This document shows positions 1 to 8,559 of a stretch of DNA of 64,000 nucleotides, one piece after another. Numbering within the stretch: position 1 is the first letter of the stretch; each line of letters opens with the position of its first letter. The stretch is taken from positions 1 to 64,000 of the forward strand of contig JAIKZQ010000033.1 of NCBI GenBank assembly GCA_024682075.1. Reading direction: 5' to 3'. The stretch is from Lachnospiraceae bacterium. GTDB lineage: Bacteria; Bacillota; Clostridia; Lachnospirales; Lachnospiraceae. The notes under the pieces are model-generated. The model saw only the letters and a list, made by a program, of their open reading frames with translations, was not told the DNA's origin and did not search any database. Position numbers and translations under genes: made by a program.

Positions 1-1
1 T

Positions 2-415
2 TATGAGACTCCCGGAGGAACCATTCTCATGGAGGCTCACAATCAGCTCGAGGAGCTCATCCTTGACCGTGACACCTATGCATTCAAGAAGGAAATGGGC
101 GGCAAGTTCGCAAGCCTTGTATACGAAGGAAAGTGGTTCACTCCTCTTCGTGAGGCTGAGCAGGCATTCATCGAAAGCACCCAGAAGTATGTCACCGGTG
201 AAGTCAAGTTCAAGCTCTACAAGGGCAACATCATCAAGGCAGGCGAGACCTCTCCTTACTCACTTTACAACGAGTCCATCGCTTCCTTCACCACCGGAGA
301 TCTCTACAATCACCACGATGCAGAGGGATTCATCAACCTCTTCGGACTTTCAACAAAGGTCCGCGCAATGAAGCAGCAGGAAGCAGGCATCGATCCCCTT
401 TCGGCAAACAAGTAA
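2..415 (+). CDS. argG: Argininosuccinate synthase, C-terminal part (5' end outside window)
   Basis: Joins citrulline and aspartate with ATP to make argininosuccinate in cytoplasmic arginine biosynthesis. Only the last ~137 residues are present; the frame is open from base 2, beginning YETPGGTIL, and an internal ATG at 29 is not the real start. Family-typical C-terminal stretches are visible: GKFASLVYEGKWFTPLREA, TGEVKFKLYKGN and SPYSLYNE. A strong terminator follows at 458-491, so argG closes its transcript here. The other arginine gene in the window, argF at about 40 kb, sits in a different operon. Identification is secure; nothing can be said about the N-terminal ATP site. Confidence 0.95.
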   Translation, partial: YETPGGTILMEAHNQLEELILDRDTYAFKKEMGGKFASLVYEGKWFTPLREAEQAFIESTQKYVTGEVKFKLYKGNIIKAGETSPYSLYNESIASFTTGDLYNHHDAEGFINLFGLSTKVRAMKQQEAGIDPLSANK

Positions 416-457
416 ATCTTTTGCCGGAAGCAGCAGATAAAACAGATGAAAAAAAAG

Positions 458-491
458 ACGGGCGGGTGTAAAATACATCCGTCCGTTTTTT
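458..491 (+). terminator. Rho-independent terminator after argG
   Basis: Arms at 458-469 and 475-486 form a 12-bp stem with two G-U pairs, around a 5-nt loop, followed by a run of T. It lies 42 bases after the argG stop. Confidence 0.85.
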
Positions 492-547
492 ATGGCAGCG
501 TCTTTTCATTCCATCAGCCGGACGAACTTTTTTCAAGAGGTTTTCAG

Positions 548-1261
548 ATGCATATCGCACTTTGTGATGACAATTTCGGTGACAGACACCAGACAGAAAG
601 ACTGCTCAGAAGAGAATCCGACAAGCAGGAAGATTCTTCGAGCATGTTCATAATAGATTCCTACGGAAGCCCGGAGACCATGCTCTCACACCCCAGGGCT
701 TACGATCTTTTCATCATGGATCTGTGCGGAGGGGATGAAAACGCCGCGCTCGAAGTAGTGAAAAAACTGTCGGAAAACGGAGCCACCGCACCTGTCGTGA
801 TGTGCTGCTCCTCGATAGACTATCGTGAGATGGATTTCCCGGAAAACACAATGTTCATAGACAAGCCCATCAAGGTGGCGGATCTGAAGGAAGTGCTTGA
901 AAAGGCACAGGGCATCAAGGATTCTGCGCCCGACACGATAGAGCTGAGAGAACTTCTGGACACTATCTATGTGAACGTCTCGGAAGTCGTCTACGCAACG
1001 GAAAAAGGCGGGGACACGATGGTGACCCTGATGGACGGGCGCACTCTCAAGAGCATCGGCCAGCTCTGGCTTTTCAGAAGGACTCTGGGTACAAAGCACC
1101 CGCAGTTCATCTATGCAAATCCTCATTTTCTCATAAACAGCGATCATGTGGAGGAAGTCTCCAAACTGGGATTCGTGCGCATGTGCAACGGAAAGAAGAT
1201 CCTCCTTTCACGCTCTGCCAAAAACAATCTCACGGGCACATACGGAAAGGAAGAATCTTGA
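548..1261 (+). CDS. LytTR-family response regulator (AgrA/LytR type)
   Basis: A 237-residue two-component regulator. The receiver domain (about 1-120) starts MHIALCDDN, giving the acidic Mg-binding pair, and has a likely phosphoacceptor Asp in YDLFIMDL. The C-terminal ~100 residues (from about ELRELLDTIYVNVSEVVYATEKGG) match a LytTR DNA-binding domain. The frame stays open upstream to 446, but that stretch runs through the argG terminator; the ATG at 548 has an AGAGG ribosome site and begins exactly at the receiver fold. No histidine kinase gene is adjacent. The stop codon overlaps the TTG start of the next gene (TTGA), so the two are probably translated together. Confidence 0.85.
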   Translation: MHIALCDDNFGDRHQTERLLRRESDKQEDSSSMFIIDSYGSPETMLSHPRAYDLFIMDLCGGDENAALEVVKKLSENGATAPVVMCCSSIDYREMDFPENTMFIDKPIKVADLKEVLEKAQGIKDSAPDTIELRELLDTIYVNVSEVVYATEKGGDTMVTLMDGRTLKSIGQLWLFRRTLGTKHPQFIYANPHFLINSDHVEEVSKLGFVRMCNGKKILLSRSAKNNLTGTYGKEES

Positions 1262-1752
1262 TCTTATTTACGGCAGACAGTTCAAAAGATTTCATGGCTA
1301 AGCTCCTTTTGTCCGATGCATTCGATGCATTCTGTCTTCAGGAGGCTTCTGCCGTCACTTCGGTCTCTTACTCAATAAGCGGCCGGATCCACCGTGATTT
1401 CTATTCGGAGGACGAGCTTGAAGAAGTGACCGGAGAGTTCATTCCCTGGTCAGAGATACGTCCCAAATTCTTCGAGCTGATAAAGGGAAAGAACCTTCCT
1501 CTTTCACTTAAGATGACCCTCTCTCTTAAAGACGATGCGATGAATGCGCTTCTGCAAAAAGAAAGCCCTGAGGGGCACAGCAGCGCCCTCAAGGCTTTTG
1601 TCATCAATATCAGATTTGAAAACGGTGCGGTGAACATCATCACCGGCACTTCTTATGATTCCTTCGTGCCCGACAGATCAGAGGAAAAGATCTGGGACAG
1701 GGCATTCGCACAGTTTCTCACATCCAAAGATATTAGTTATTCAATAAGCTAA
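1258..1752 (+). CDS. DUF5721-like protein
   Basis: A 164-residue soluble protein of unknown function. Its opening (ILFTADSSKDFMAKLL) and the central PWSEIRPKFFELIKGKN stretch resemble what I recall as the DUF5721 family of Lachnospiraceae; this is memory, not a search. I start it at the TTG at 1258, with a GGAAAGGAAG ribosome site, because the longer frame from 1183 lies inside the response regulator. The 4-base overlap suggests coupled translation with the regulator. A GTGAAC..GTTCAC repeat hairpin follows 20 bases after the stop. Confidence 0.65.
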   Translation: MILFTADSSKDFMAKLLLSDAFDAFCLQEASAVTSVSYSISGRIHRDFYSEDELEEVTGEFIPWSEIRPKFFELIKGKNLPLSLKMTLSLKDDAMNALLQKESPEGHSSALKAFVINIRFENGAVNIITGTSYDSFVPDRSEEKIWDRAFAQFLTSKDISYSIS

Positions 1753-1772
1753 GAGTGATCAGGCGATCTGAA

Positions 1773-1801
1773 GTGAACGGAGGAACCGTCCCTCTGTTCA
1801 C
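1773..1801. repeat. GGACGGTTCC-type hairpin repeat, copy 1
   Basis: Imperfect palindrome: GTGAACGGAGG pairs with CCTCTGTTCAC around AACCGTC. It lies between two convergent genes, and its right edge supplies the stop codon of ridA (TGA at 1800-1798 on the minus strand). Confidence 0.8.
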
Positions 1802-2172
1802 CTGATCTCTGCGATCACTTCGATCTCACACAGGACTCCCTTGGGAAGGTCTTTGACCGCAACGCAGCTTCTAGCGGGCTTTTCGGTAAAGTATTTAGCG
1901 TATACCCGGTTAAATGCCGCAAAATCATTTATGTCGGCAAGGAAGCATGTTGTCTTCACGACATCCGAATAATATGCTCCGCCGGCCTTGAGTATCTCAC
2001 CTATGTTCTGACAGACAAGCTCTGTCTGCTCTTCTATCGTTCCGTGAAGGACCTCGCCTGTTGCGGGGATGATTGCGATCTGTCCCGATGCGAAAAGAAG
2101 ATTTCCTGTTTTTACAGCCTGTGAATAAGGTCCGATGGCTGCAGGTGCGCTATCTGTAGAAATATGTGTCAT
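1798..2172 (-). CDS. ridA: RidA-family reactive enamine/imine deaminase
   Basis: RidA proteins hydrolyse reactive enamine/imine intermediates released by PLP enzymes, protecting the cytoplasm. The 124-residue length is usual for the family. Visible landmarks are the N-terminal APAAIGPYSQAVKTGNLLF block, SGQIA, the QNIGEILKAGG helix, and the C-terminal PARSCVAVKDLPKG segment carrying the conserved Arg that binds the substrate carboxylate. It is the last gene of a three-gene operon; its ATG overlaps the stop of the 85-residue gene by 4 bases. Its stop codon lies within a GTGAAC..GTTCAC repeat, so the extreme C-terminus may have been set by arrival of that repeat. Confidence 0.92.
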   Translation of the reverse strand: MTHISTDSAPAAIGPYSQAVKTGNLLFASGQIAIIPATGEVLHGTIEEQTELVCQNIGEILKAGGAYYSDVVKTTCFLADINDFAAFNRVYAKYFTEKPARSCVAVKDLPKGVLCEIEVIAEIR

Positions 2173-2426
2173 AATTGCTCCTCCTCATCAAATTCCGCGG
2201 TAACGTAGTAACCCTTTTCATTCTGAACGATTGCCTTAACGATCCCTTCTTTGGACAAAAGGCGCTTACGGAAAGGAATGTTGGGGCTCATCGCAAGTGA
2301 CATGTCCTCCGGGATCCCGATGGTGTAATAGTAATTGCTGGGAAGCTCGCCTTCCCACACAAAAACCTTCTGACCCTCTGTAAGCTTGCCGGGTCTTTCC
2401 ATCTTGAAATCCATCGTTCTCATCAC
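2169..2426 (-). CDS. Small conserved-looking protein of unknown function
   Basis: An 85-residue acidic, soluble protein that I do not recognise. It has a WEGELPSNYYYTIGIPEDM stretch and an EFDEEEQ tail, with no membrane segment or metal-binding cysteines. It is enclosed by 4-base overlaps on both sides, with the ACT protein upstream and ridA downstream, which argues that it is real and coupled to both. The neighbours suggest a role in amino-acid sensing or clean-up of reactive intermediates, but that rests only on position. Confidence 0.65.
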   Translation of the reverse strand: MMRTMDFKMERPGKLTEGQKVFVWEGELPSNYYYTIGIPEDMSLAMSPNIPFRKRLLSKEGIVKAIVQNEKGYYVTAEFDEEEQL

Positions 2427-2836
2427 AGATTCTCCGTCATTGCAAATCCCTTGCCTACAAGGCAGGACTCAACTTCATAAGGTCCCTCCGCATGGAATAC
2501 CATGATGGGCCTGCCGGTCTCTCTGTTGAATGAAAGGTAGAGATAATCGACGTTGATGTTGCTCTCATCAAGCGCCTTGAGGAGCTTGTTGAGATTACCG
2601 ACTTCATCGGTCACTTCAACGGCAAGAACGGGAGTGAGGCGGATGTGATATCCTTCTTTTTCGAGGACCTCGGCGGTCTTCTCGGGATCTGAGGTGACCA
2701 TTCTGACAATGCCGAACTCCGCGCTGTCATTGGTGACGGATCCCAAAATATTGATACCGTTGTCTGCAAGAACGGAGGTGATGTGCTCCATCTGTCCCTT
2801 CCTGTTCTCGGCATATATTGAAACCTGCTTAAGCAT
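2423..2836 (-). CDS. Tandem ACT-domain amino-acid-binding protein
   Basis: A 137-residue cytoplasmic protein built from two ACT folds: about 1-66 (KQVSIYAENRKGQMEHI, then DNGINILG) and 70-137 (LAVEVTDEVGNLNKLLKALDE, then NINVDYLYL). Stand-alone ACT pairs usually bind amino acids and act as small regulators; no catalytic domain is attached. The ATG at 2836 has an AGGAGT ribosome site. It is the first gene of the ACT - 85 aa - ridA operon, so it may tune the pathway whose by-products RidA removes. The ligand cannot be told from the sequence. Confidence 0.85.
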   Translation of the reverse strand: MLKQVSIYAENRKGQMEHITSVLADNGINILGSVTNDSAEFGIVRMVTSDPEKTAEVLEKEGYHIRLTPVLAVEVTDEVGNLNKLLKALDESNINVDYLYLSFNRETGRPIMVFHAEGPYEVESCLVGKGFAMTENL

Positions 2837-2898
2837 CTTTACTCCTTTTGGTGCATCGCACCTTTTTTATTTTTCACGGAAAAGATCCGTCAAATTCA

Positions 2899-4071
2899 TT
2901 ACCAGAACGGCTTAAAACAAAGATCCATGTCGACATCGCCGTTTATCCCGGCTACTCTTCCCGTTGCGGAATACTGAAGGATGTCAATGTCGTAAGGATA
3001 GAAGAAATCCGATGAATATGATGCATACCACTTGGGAATGTTCTCAAGACGCGCGATGTCCACGTAGAGTATGCTCATCTCGGTGTTGTAATATACGTAA
3101 GGCTTGTAACCGGCGTTAGCTACGACCTCGCAGAACTTCAGGATCAGGTCGGTCCTCTCTGCGGGAGTAAGGTCGTCCATTCTGCCCTCTCCGCCTGAGA
3201 TCCTCTCCACGTCTATAACGACAGGCACACCCGTAACGTAAGGCGAGAGCTTGTCTATTGCAGACTGGGCTTCCTCGATGACTTCCTCTTCGGTGATCGC
3301 CTGTGAAAAGACATATGCACCGACGTGGATGCCGGCTTCCATCGCTCCCTGGATGTTGGCTTCAAAAGTTTCGTCCTCGACAAGTCTTCCGGTACCGTAA
3401 CCTCTTAAAGTGGTCCTGATTATGGCAAACTCAACTCCGTCGGCAGCTGCGGCGTTCCAGTCGATCTCTCCCTGATAGGATGAGACGTCAACACCTTTGT
3501 GTGAAAGGATCTGGCCGTTTTCGGAATACTCCATGACGCCGTCCACATTGGTATAAAAGCATGTAGGATCAAGACCTGTCAGCTTGAGATCTGTGTTGAC
3601 ATCAACGAAATGGAAGGTTCCCTGGCTTACAACTATGACCTTGTCGGGATAGAAAGGACGCAGGCTGGTGATACTGGAGCCCGTTGTGATCAAGTTCTCC
3701 ATCAGTGCGGTGAGAGTGCTTCTTCTTCCCTCTTCGTATCCGGAGTCAAATGCCTCGGTAACGCGCTGGTCTGCTGCAATCCTGGCTTCATGCAGCTCTT
3801 CATCAAGCTGAGCCTGTGTGTAGATGGGCTTATCCGCTGATGCGACGTTCTGATTGAACCTGGTAAAAAAGAGCAGGTAAACAGCGGCTCCGACAGCAGC
3901 AAGAACGGCTAACGTCATCAGGACGATCACAAACGCCATCGCACCGTGACCTTTTTTCTTTCTTTTGCCGGAACGGGAAGGCATGGGTTCGGGCTCATCC
4001 GCATAAAGCTCTTCGGCTTCTTCCGTCTCTTCGTCGTATATATCTATGTCATCGTAATCTTTTAAATTCAT
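2899..4071 (-). CDS. Membrane-anchored GH25 lysozyme (muramidase)
   Basis: Cleaves the MurNAc-GlcNAc bond of peptidoglycan outside the cell. The 390-residue protein has an acidic cytoplasmic tail (about 1-40), a single membrane segment at about 45-70 (AFVIVLMTLAVLAAVGAAVY), a spacer, and a C-terminal GH25 domain from about 193. GH25 hallmarks are GVDVSSYQGEIDW, EFAIIRTTLRGYGTG and the acidic pair in PVVIDVER, followed by WYASY and a DILQYSATG-type end. Its start overlaps the stop of the zinc-ribbon TPR gene by 4 bases, so the two are likely coproduced. It is probably a tethered cell-wall remodelling enzyme rather than a phage lysin, as no phage genes are nearby. Confidence 0.9.
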   Translation of the reverse strand: MNLKDYDDIDIYDEETEEAEELYADEPEPMPSRSGKRKKKGHGAMAFVIVLMTLAVLAAVGAAVYLLFFTRFNQNVASADKPIYTQAQLDEELHEARIAADQRVTEAFDSGYEEGRRSTLTALMENLITTGSSITSLRPFYPDKVIVVSQGTFHFVDVNTDLKLTGLDPTCFYTNVDGVMEYSENGQILSHKGVDVSSYQGEIDWNAAAADGVEFAIIRTTLRGYGTGRLVEDETFEANIQGAMEAGIHVGAYVFSQAITEEEVIEEAQSAIDKLSPYVTGVPVVIDVERISGGEGRMDDLTPAERTDLILKFCEVVANAGYKPYVYYNTEMSILYVDIARLENIPKWYASYSSDFFYPYDIDILQYSATGRVAGINGDVDMDLCFKPFW

Positions 4072-5480
4072 CCGCTCACTCCGTTAAGCTGGTCAAGAGC
4101 CTGAGAGCTCATTGCCTCAATGTATGTGCCGGGATATGTATCGACTATGTACTTATACAAATCCGTTGCCTTTACGGTATCTCCCGCATTCTGGTATGAG
4201 ACCGCGGCAAAGTAAATGGCATCAGTGTTCTCGCGATTGTAGAAATATGCCTTCTCAAACAGCACGGCACTCTTTTCGAAATCACCCGAAGTATACGAAC
4301 CGTTGGCATAGCCGTAGGTGACATCCGCAAGATAGGGACTTACTGCCGATAAAAGCGAGTTGTAAAGACTTTTGCAGCTGTCTGACATCTTCTCGGTATC
4401 GAGGGCATTGTAGATCTCCCAGAGCGACTCACCCACAACAGCCATGTCACCGCCGGAAAGATAGAGATTTGCTGCGTCGAGAAGCTTATCGATGTCGGCA
4501 AGAGTTCCCGCTTCACCGGTATATTCGTTCAGTGATTCCTCAAGCCTGATCCTCTCTGCGTTTACTTCGTTCAGTTCCTGCTGGAGCGCATCATAATCGG
4601 CATTTCTCCTGTCAAGATTGGTCTGCAGTTCCTCAATGTCGGACCTGGTCTGCTCGCGCACCGCAGTGATACGTGCGGGAAGCACGAGAAAATACATCAC
4701 GGCAAGGCCCAGTATAAGCCCTATCGCTATGTTGAATATGGTTCCGAGACTTCCGCTCCTGGGCTCATGAACTCCAGCGGGCTGGATTATCAGTTCATTG
4801 TCACGTACAAACCTTACCGGCTCATCATCCTTGCCGAAAATGCTCTTTCTGTCACTTTCGGTGTTTTCCGCATTATTTTGGATCTTCTGCATGAGCCTGA
4901 GACTCGTGGTATTGGTCTTGTCGATCGAAAGGGCATGGGAAAGCTCTCTTTCGGCCTTATCGAACTGTGATGCATCCATATACAGAAGTGCAAGAAGCTG
5001 GAATGCCTTGACATATCTGCTGTTTGCGGAAGTGAGCTTCTTGAGGCGGATCATTGCAAGGTCCTTGTTGCCCTGTTTGGACATCTCAAGTGCACCGTTA
5101 AAATCCTTCGCCGATCTTTTAAGCACGTCAAATTCGGCCTGATTCTCCTGTATCATGCCGATATACTCGCTTGCCATGTTCTCGGCCTCACGGTAATTGG
5201 AACTGATGACCCATTCACCGAGCGCCTGCGCGGTCTCACCGATCTCAAAATAGATAAGACCCAGGAGATTGCGAGCATCTATGTTTTCATTGTTAAGCTT
5301 AAGGCTTTGCCTGAGGCACTTTATCGCACCCGAAAGATCTCTCACCCTCGCCTTTTCAAGCCCTTCGTTATAGAGCCTGTTGGACATGTATATGATCTTC
5401 TTGTAAAGGGTGACATCACTTTTACAGTTGGTACAAAAAGAAACCTCGGACAGTTCAGCCCCACAGTTATAACATCTCAT
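4068..5480 (-). CDS. Zinc-ribbon TPR membrane protein
   Basis: A 470-residue protein beginning with a CYNCG..FCTNC zinc ribbon (two CxxC pairs). Helical TPR-like repeats follow at about 35-200 (LYNEGLEKARVRDLSGAI; KAFQLLALLYMDASQFDKAE). There is one membrane segment at about 248-270 (IFNIAIGLILGLAVMYFLVLP), a coiled coil at about 272-320, and C-terminal TPR repeats to the end. The predicted layout is N-terminal TPR inside and C-terminal TPR outside. It overlaps the GH25 lysozyme start by 4 bases. The architecture suggests a scaffold recruiting partners to the envelope, perhaps for the lysozyme; no enzymatic motif is seen. Confidence 0.75.
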   Translation of the reverse strand: MRCYNCGAELSEVSFCTNCKSDVTLYKKIIYMSNRLYNEGLEKARVRDLSGAIKCLRQSLKLNNENIDARNLLGLIYFEIGETAQALGEWVISSNYREAENMASEYIGMIQENQAEFDVLKRSAKDFNGALEMSKQGNKDLAMIRLKKLTSANSRYVKAFQLLALLYMDASQFDKAERELSHALSIDKTNTTSLRLMQKIQNNAENTESDRKSIFGKDDEPVRFVRDNELIIQPAGVHEPRSGSLGTIFNIAIGLILGLAVMYFLVLPARITAVREQTRSDIEELQTNLDRRNADYDALQQELNEVNAERIRLEESLNEYTGEAGTLADIDKLLDAANLYLSGGDMAVVGESLWEIYNALDTEKMSDSCKSLYNSLLSAVSPYLADVTYGYANGSYTSGDFEKSAVLFEKAYFYNRENTDAIYFAAVSYQNAGDTVKATDLYKYIVDTYPGTYIEAMSSQALDQLNGVSG

Positions 5481-5489
5481 ATCTGTGCA

Positions 5490-5678
5490 TCAATATCTTC
5501 TGCCGGGACGCATATCACGAACAGGCTGGGCTGCTGCCTGAGCTGCCGCGGCATCCTTGCCCATCCTGACATAGATATCAACGGCGTCGGTAAGATCCGC
5601 ACCGTTGACAGCTTCTTCAAGCTGACCTACCTCAAGGCTGGGGTAAAATTTTTTAAGTTCTTCATCAAAATCTATCAT
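5490..5678 (-). CDS. Small protein of unknown function upstream of the TPR gene
   Basis: A 62-residue frame, acidic at the N-terminus (IDFDEELKKFYPS) and Ala/Arg-rich at the C-terminus. I do not recognise it. Support comes from position: it ends 9 bases before the zinc-ribbon TPR gene and is preceded by a plausible promoter at 5772-5801. The ribosome site is weak, so a spurious call is possible. Confidence 0.45.
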   Translation of the reverse strand: MIDFDEELKKFYPSLEVGQLEEAVNGADLTDAVDIYVRMGKDAAAAQAAAQPVRDMRPGRRY

Positions 5679-5771
5679 GGCTTGTTCTTACAATTATAAG
5701 CTTTCAAAATTATAAGCTTTCTCACAAAGGCATGCCGCAGAGTATACATTAACTCGCGGCATACCGCATTA

Positions 5772-5801
5772 AATATAACCTAAAACACCTATAAAATGCA
5801 A
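5772..5801 (-). promoter_or_regulatory. Candidate SigA-type promoter for the TPR/GH25 operon
   Basis: On the minus strand TTGCAT (5801-5796) and TATATT (5777-5772) are separated by 18 bases. A perfect palindrome, ATTACGGCCGTAAT, at 5801-5814 touches the -35 element and could be an operator. Inferred from pattern only. Confidence 0.4.
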
Positions 5802-5848
5802 TTACGGCCGTAATCTTAAGACAATCTTTATATAATCGCCTTTACGGT

Positions 5849-8530
5849 TCAGCCAAGAGTCTTAAGACGGCTTTCAACCTGCTCCATCATCTGTCTGTAC
5901 TTCTCCTGCTTGGCCTTCTCTTCATCGATCTTGGCCTGGGGAGCCTTGGAAAGGAACTTCTCGTTGGTGAGCATGCTCTCGGATCTCTTCAGCTCGCCCT
6001 CGAGGCGCTTTCTTTCTTTTTCCAGACGTTCCTTCTCGGCAGCGATGTCAACAAGCTCCGCGAAGGGGACATAAAGCGTTGCACCGGGGATAACCACGGA
6101 AACGGCATCATCCGCAATGCCGGTCTTGTCGGACTGTGTCTTAACCTCGGATGCATATGAAAGGCTTGCAAAGAAGAGCTTGCCTTCCTCGAACACGTCA
6201 AGCACGTTCTTATCCTCGGAAACGACGAAAACCTCAGCCTTTCTCGAAGGAGCAACGTTCATCTCGGAACGGATATTCCTGATGCCCTTGACAGCGGTCT
6301 TGATGAGCTCGACTGCTTTTTCTTCTTTTTCGTATGACCATTCATTCCTGTACTCGGGCCATCTGCTGACCATGATGGATTCTTCCTCATCCTGGATGTT
6401 GCAGAAGATCTCCTCGGTGATGAAAGGCATATAAGGATGAAGGAGCTTGAGTGCATTTATGAGGACGGTCTTAAGCGTCCAAAGCGCTGCATTCTGGCCC
6501 TTCTCGTCATCGGTGGCGTAGAGTCTGGGCTTGACCATCTCGATGTACCAGTCGCAGAACTCTTCCCAAAGGAAGTCGTAAACCTTCTGAACAGCGATTC
6601 CGAGTTCGAAACGGTCCATGTTGTCGGTCATGTCCTTAACAAGAGTATTGAGTCTTGAAAGGATCCACTTGTCGACGGGAAGAAGATCTCCGTCTGCGGG
6701 CTCGGTGATGCCCTTGCCTGTCTTTTCCAGGAACTGGTCGGCATTCATCATGATGAACCTTGAAGCGTTCCAGATCTTGTTCGCAAAGTTCCTGCTGTTC
6801 TCGACTCTCTCATAATAGAAACGCATATCGTTGCCGGGTGCGTTGCCGGTGATGAGGGTGAGCCTGAGGGCATCTGCACCGTACTGGTCGATGACTTCAA
6901 GGGGATCGATGCCGTTTCCGAGGGACTTGCTCATCTTCCTTCCCTGGGAATCTCTTACGAGTCCGTGGAAAAATACGGTCTTGAAAGGCTTCTCGCCCAT
7001 CTGCTCATATCCGGAGAAGATCATCCTGATGACCCAGAAGAAAATGATGTCGTATCCGGTAACGAGAACGTCAGTGGGATAGAAATACTTAAGATCTTCG
7101 GTCATCTCGGGCCATCCGAGGGTCTCAAAAGGCCAAAGAGCCGAGGAGAACCAGGTATCGAGGGTATCGGGATCCTGGGTCATGTGGGTGCATCTGCACT
7201 TAGGACACTTGCCGGGAGCTTCGTAGTCAACAACCATCTCACCGCACTCGTCACAGTAGTATGCGGGAATCCTGTGGCCCCACCAGAGCTGTCTGGAAAT
7301 GCACCAGTCACGGATATTGTCGATCCAGTTGTAATAGATCTTGTCCATTCTCTCGGGAACGAGCTTGATCTCTCCGCTTTCAACCGCTTTTCTTGCAGGC
7401 TTAATGAGCTCGTCCATCTTGACGAACCACTGCTTCTTGACAAGGGGTTCGACCGTGGTGCCGCATCTGTCATGGGTTCCTACATTGTGGCTGTAATCCT
7501 CGATGCGGACAAGCAGTCCGAGCTTGTCGAGATCCTCAACGATCCTCTTTCTCGCCTCATATCTCTCAAGTCCGGCATATTCTCCGCCGTTTTCATTGAT
7601 GGTGGCATCGTCGTTCATGATGTTGATGATGCCGAGATCATGGCGCTTTCCTACCTCGAAGTCGTTAGGGTCGTGAGCGGGGGTTATCTTAACAACACCG
7701 GTTCCGAACTCGACATCAACGTAGGTGTCCTCAACAATGGGGATCTCCTTATTAACAAGGGGAAGCCATACGCTCCTGCCCTTGAGATGGGTATATCTCT
7801 CATCATCGGGATTGATCGCAACCGCGGTATCGCCGAGCATGGTCTCGGGACGGGTCGTTGCAAACTCAAGGAATTCGGTAGTCGAAGGCTTGCCGGTCTC
7901 CTTGTCCATAAGTGGATACTTGATGTGCCAGAGATGTCCTGCCTGCTCCTCGTACTCAACCTCTGCATCGGAAATGGAGGTATTACAAACAGGGCACCAG
8001 TTGATGATCCTGGATCCCTGATAGATGTAGCCCTTGTTGTACATCTTCACGAATACTTCCTTGACGGCCTTGTTGCATCCGTCATCCATCGTGAAGCGTT
8101 CCCTGTCCCAGTCACATGATGATCCGAGCTTCTTGAGCTGGCTGATGATCCTTCCGCCGTACTCTTTTTTCCAGTCCCATGCACACTCGAGGAACTTCTC
8201 TCTTCCGAGGTCCTGCTTGTCGATGCCCTCGTCCTTCAGGGTCTTGATGATCCTTACTTCGGTGGCGATCGATGCATGGTCGGTTCCGGGCTGCCAGAGC
8301 GCATTGTAGCCCTGCATTCTCTTCCAGCGGATAAGGATATCCTGCATGGTATTGTCGAGTGCATGGCCCATGTGAAGCTGGCCCGTGATGTTCGGGGGCG
8401 GAATGACTATGGTGAAGGGGGTCTTGGAATGATCCACCTCGGCGTGGAAATACTTCTTGTCCAGCCATTTCTGGTAAATGCGGTCCTCAATGCCTTTGGG
8501 ATCGTAGGTTTTTGCGAGTTCTTTTGCCAT
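5849..8530 (-). CDS. valS: Valyl-tRNA synthetase
   Basis: Charges tRNA-Val with valine using ATP. The 893-residue class I enzyme shows the HIGH-type motif in PNITGQLHMGHALD near residue 50, the KMSKS motif in GRKMSKSLGNG near 525, an editing insertion between them, an anticodon-binding region and a C-terminal coiled arm (KERLEKERKRLEGELKRSE). The frame continues upstream to 8632, but ATG 8530 has a strong GGAG ribosome site; the extra 34 codons overlap the T-box terminator and are not credible. Expression is probably controlled by the T-box leader at 8560-8883, sensing uncharged tRNA-Val. The matching tRNA-Val(GAC) gene is also in this window. Confidence 0.97.
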   Translation of the reverse strand: MAKELAKTYDPKGIEDRIYQKWLDKKYFHAEVDHSKTPFTIVIPPPNITGQLHMGHALDNTMQDILIRWKRMQGYNALWQPGTDHASIATEVRIIKTLKDEGIDKQDLGREKFLECAWDWKKEYGGRIISQLKKLGSSCDWDRERFTMDDGCNKAVKEVFVKMYNKGYIYQGSRIINWCPVCNTSISDAEVEYEEQAGHLWHIKYPLMDKETGKPSTTEFLEFATTRPETMLGDTAVAINPDDERYTHLKGRSVWLPLVNKEIPIVEDTYVDVEFGTGVVKITPAHDPNDFEVGKRHDLGIINIMNDDATINENGGEYAGLERYEARKRIVEDLDKLGLLVRIEDYSHNVGTHDRCGTTVEPLVKKQWFVKMDELIKPARKAVESGEIKLVPERMDKIYYNWIDNIRDWCISRQLWWGHRIPAYYCDECGEMVVDYEAPGKCPKCRCTHMTQDPDTLDTWFSSALWPFETLGWPEMTEDLKYFYPTDVLVTGYDIIFFWVIRMIFSGYEQMGEKPFKTVFFHGLVRDSQGRKMSKSLGNGIDPLEVIDQYGADALRLTLITGNAPGNDMRFYYERVENSRNFANKIWNASRFIMMNADQFLEKTGKGITEPADGDLLPVDKWILSRLNTLVKDMTDNMDRFELGIAVQKVYDFLWEEFCDWYIEMVKPRLYATDDEKGQNAALWTLKTVLINALKLLHPYMPFITEEIFCNIQDEEESIMVSRWPEYRNEWSYEKEEKAVELIKTAVKGIRNIRSEMNVAPSRKAEVFVVSEDKNVLDVFEEGKLFFASLSYASEVKTQSDKTGIADDAVSVVIPGATLYVPFAELVDIAAEKERLEKERKRLEGELKRSESMLTNEKFLSKAPQAKIDEEKAKQEKYRQMMEQVESRLKTLG

Positions 8531-8559
8531 GTTTTTTCTCCTTTCGCGTCGTAGGGGAA

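Noticed and set aside
5710..5760. Inverted repeat ATGCCGC..GCGGCAT after the valS stop as a valS terminator
   Set aside because: No T-run follows on the minus strand, and it lies more than 85 bases past the stop on the far side of a promoter-like element; left unassigned.
6965..8119. A long plus-strand open frame of 384 codons opposite valS
   Set aside because: Lies entirely antisense to the clearly real valyl-tRNA synthetase; the product has no recognisable family and reflects codon bias on the other strand.
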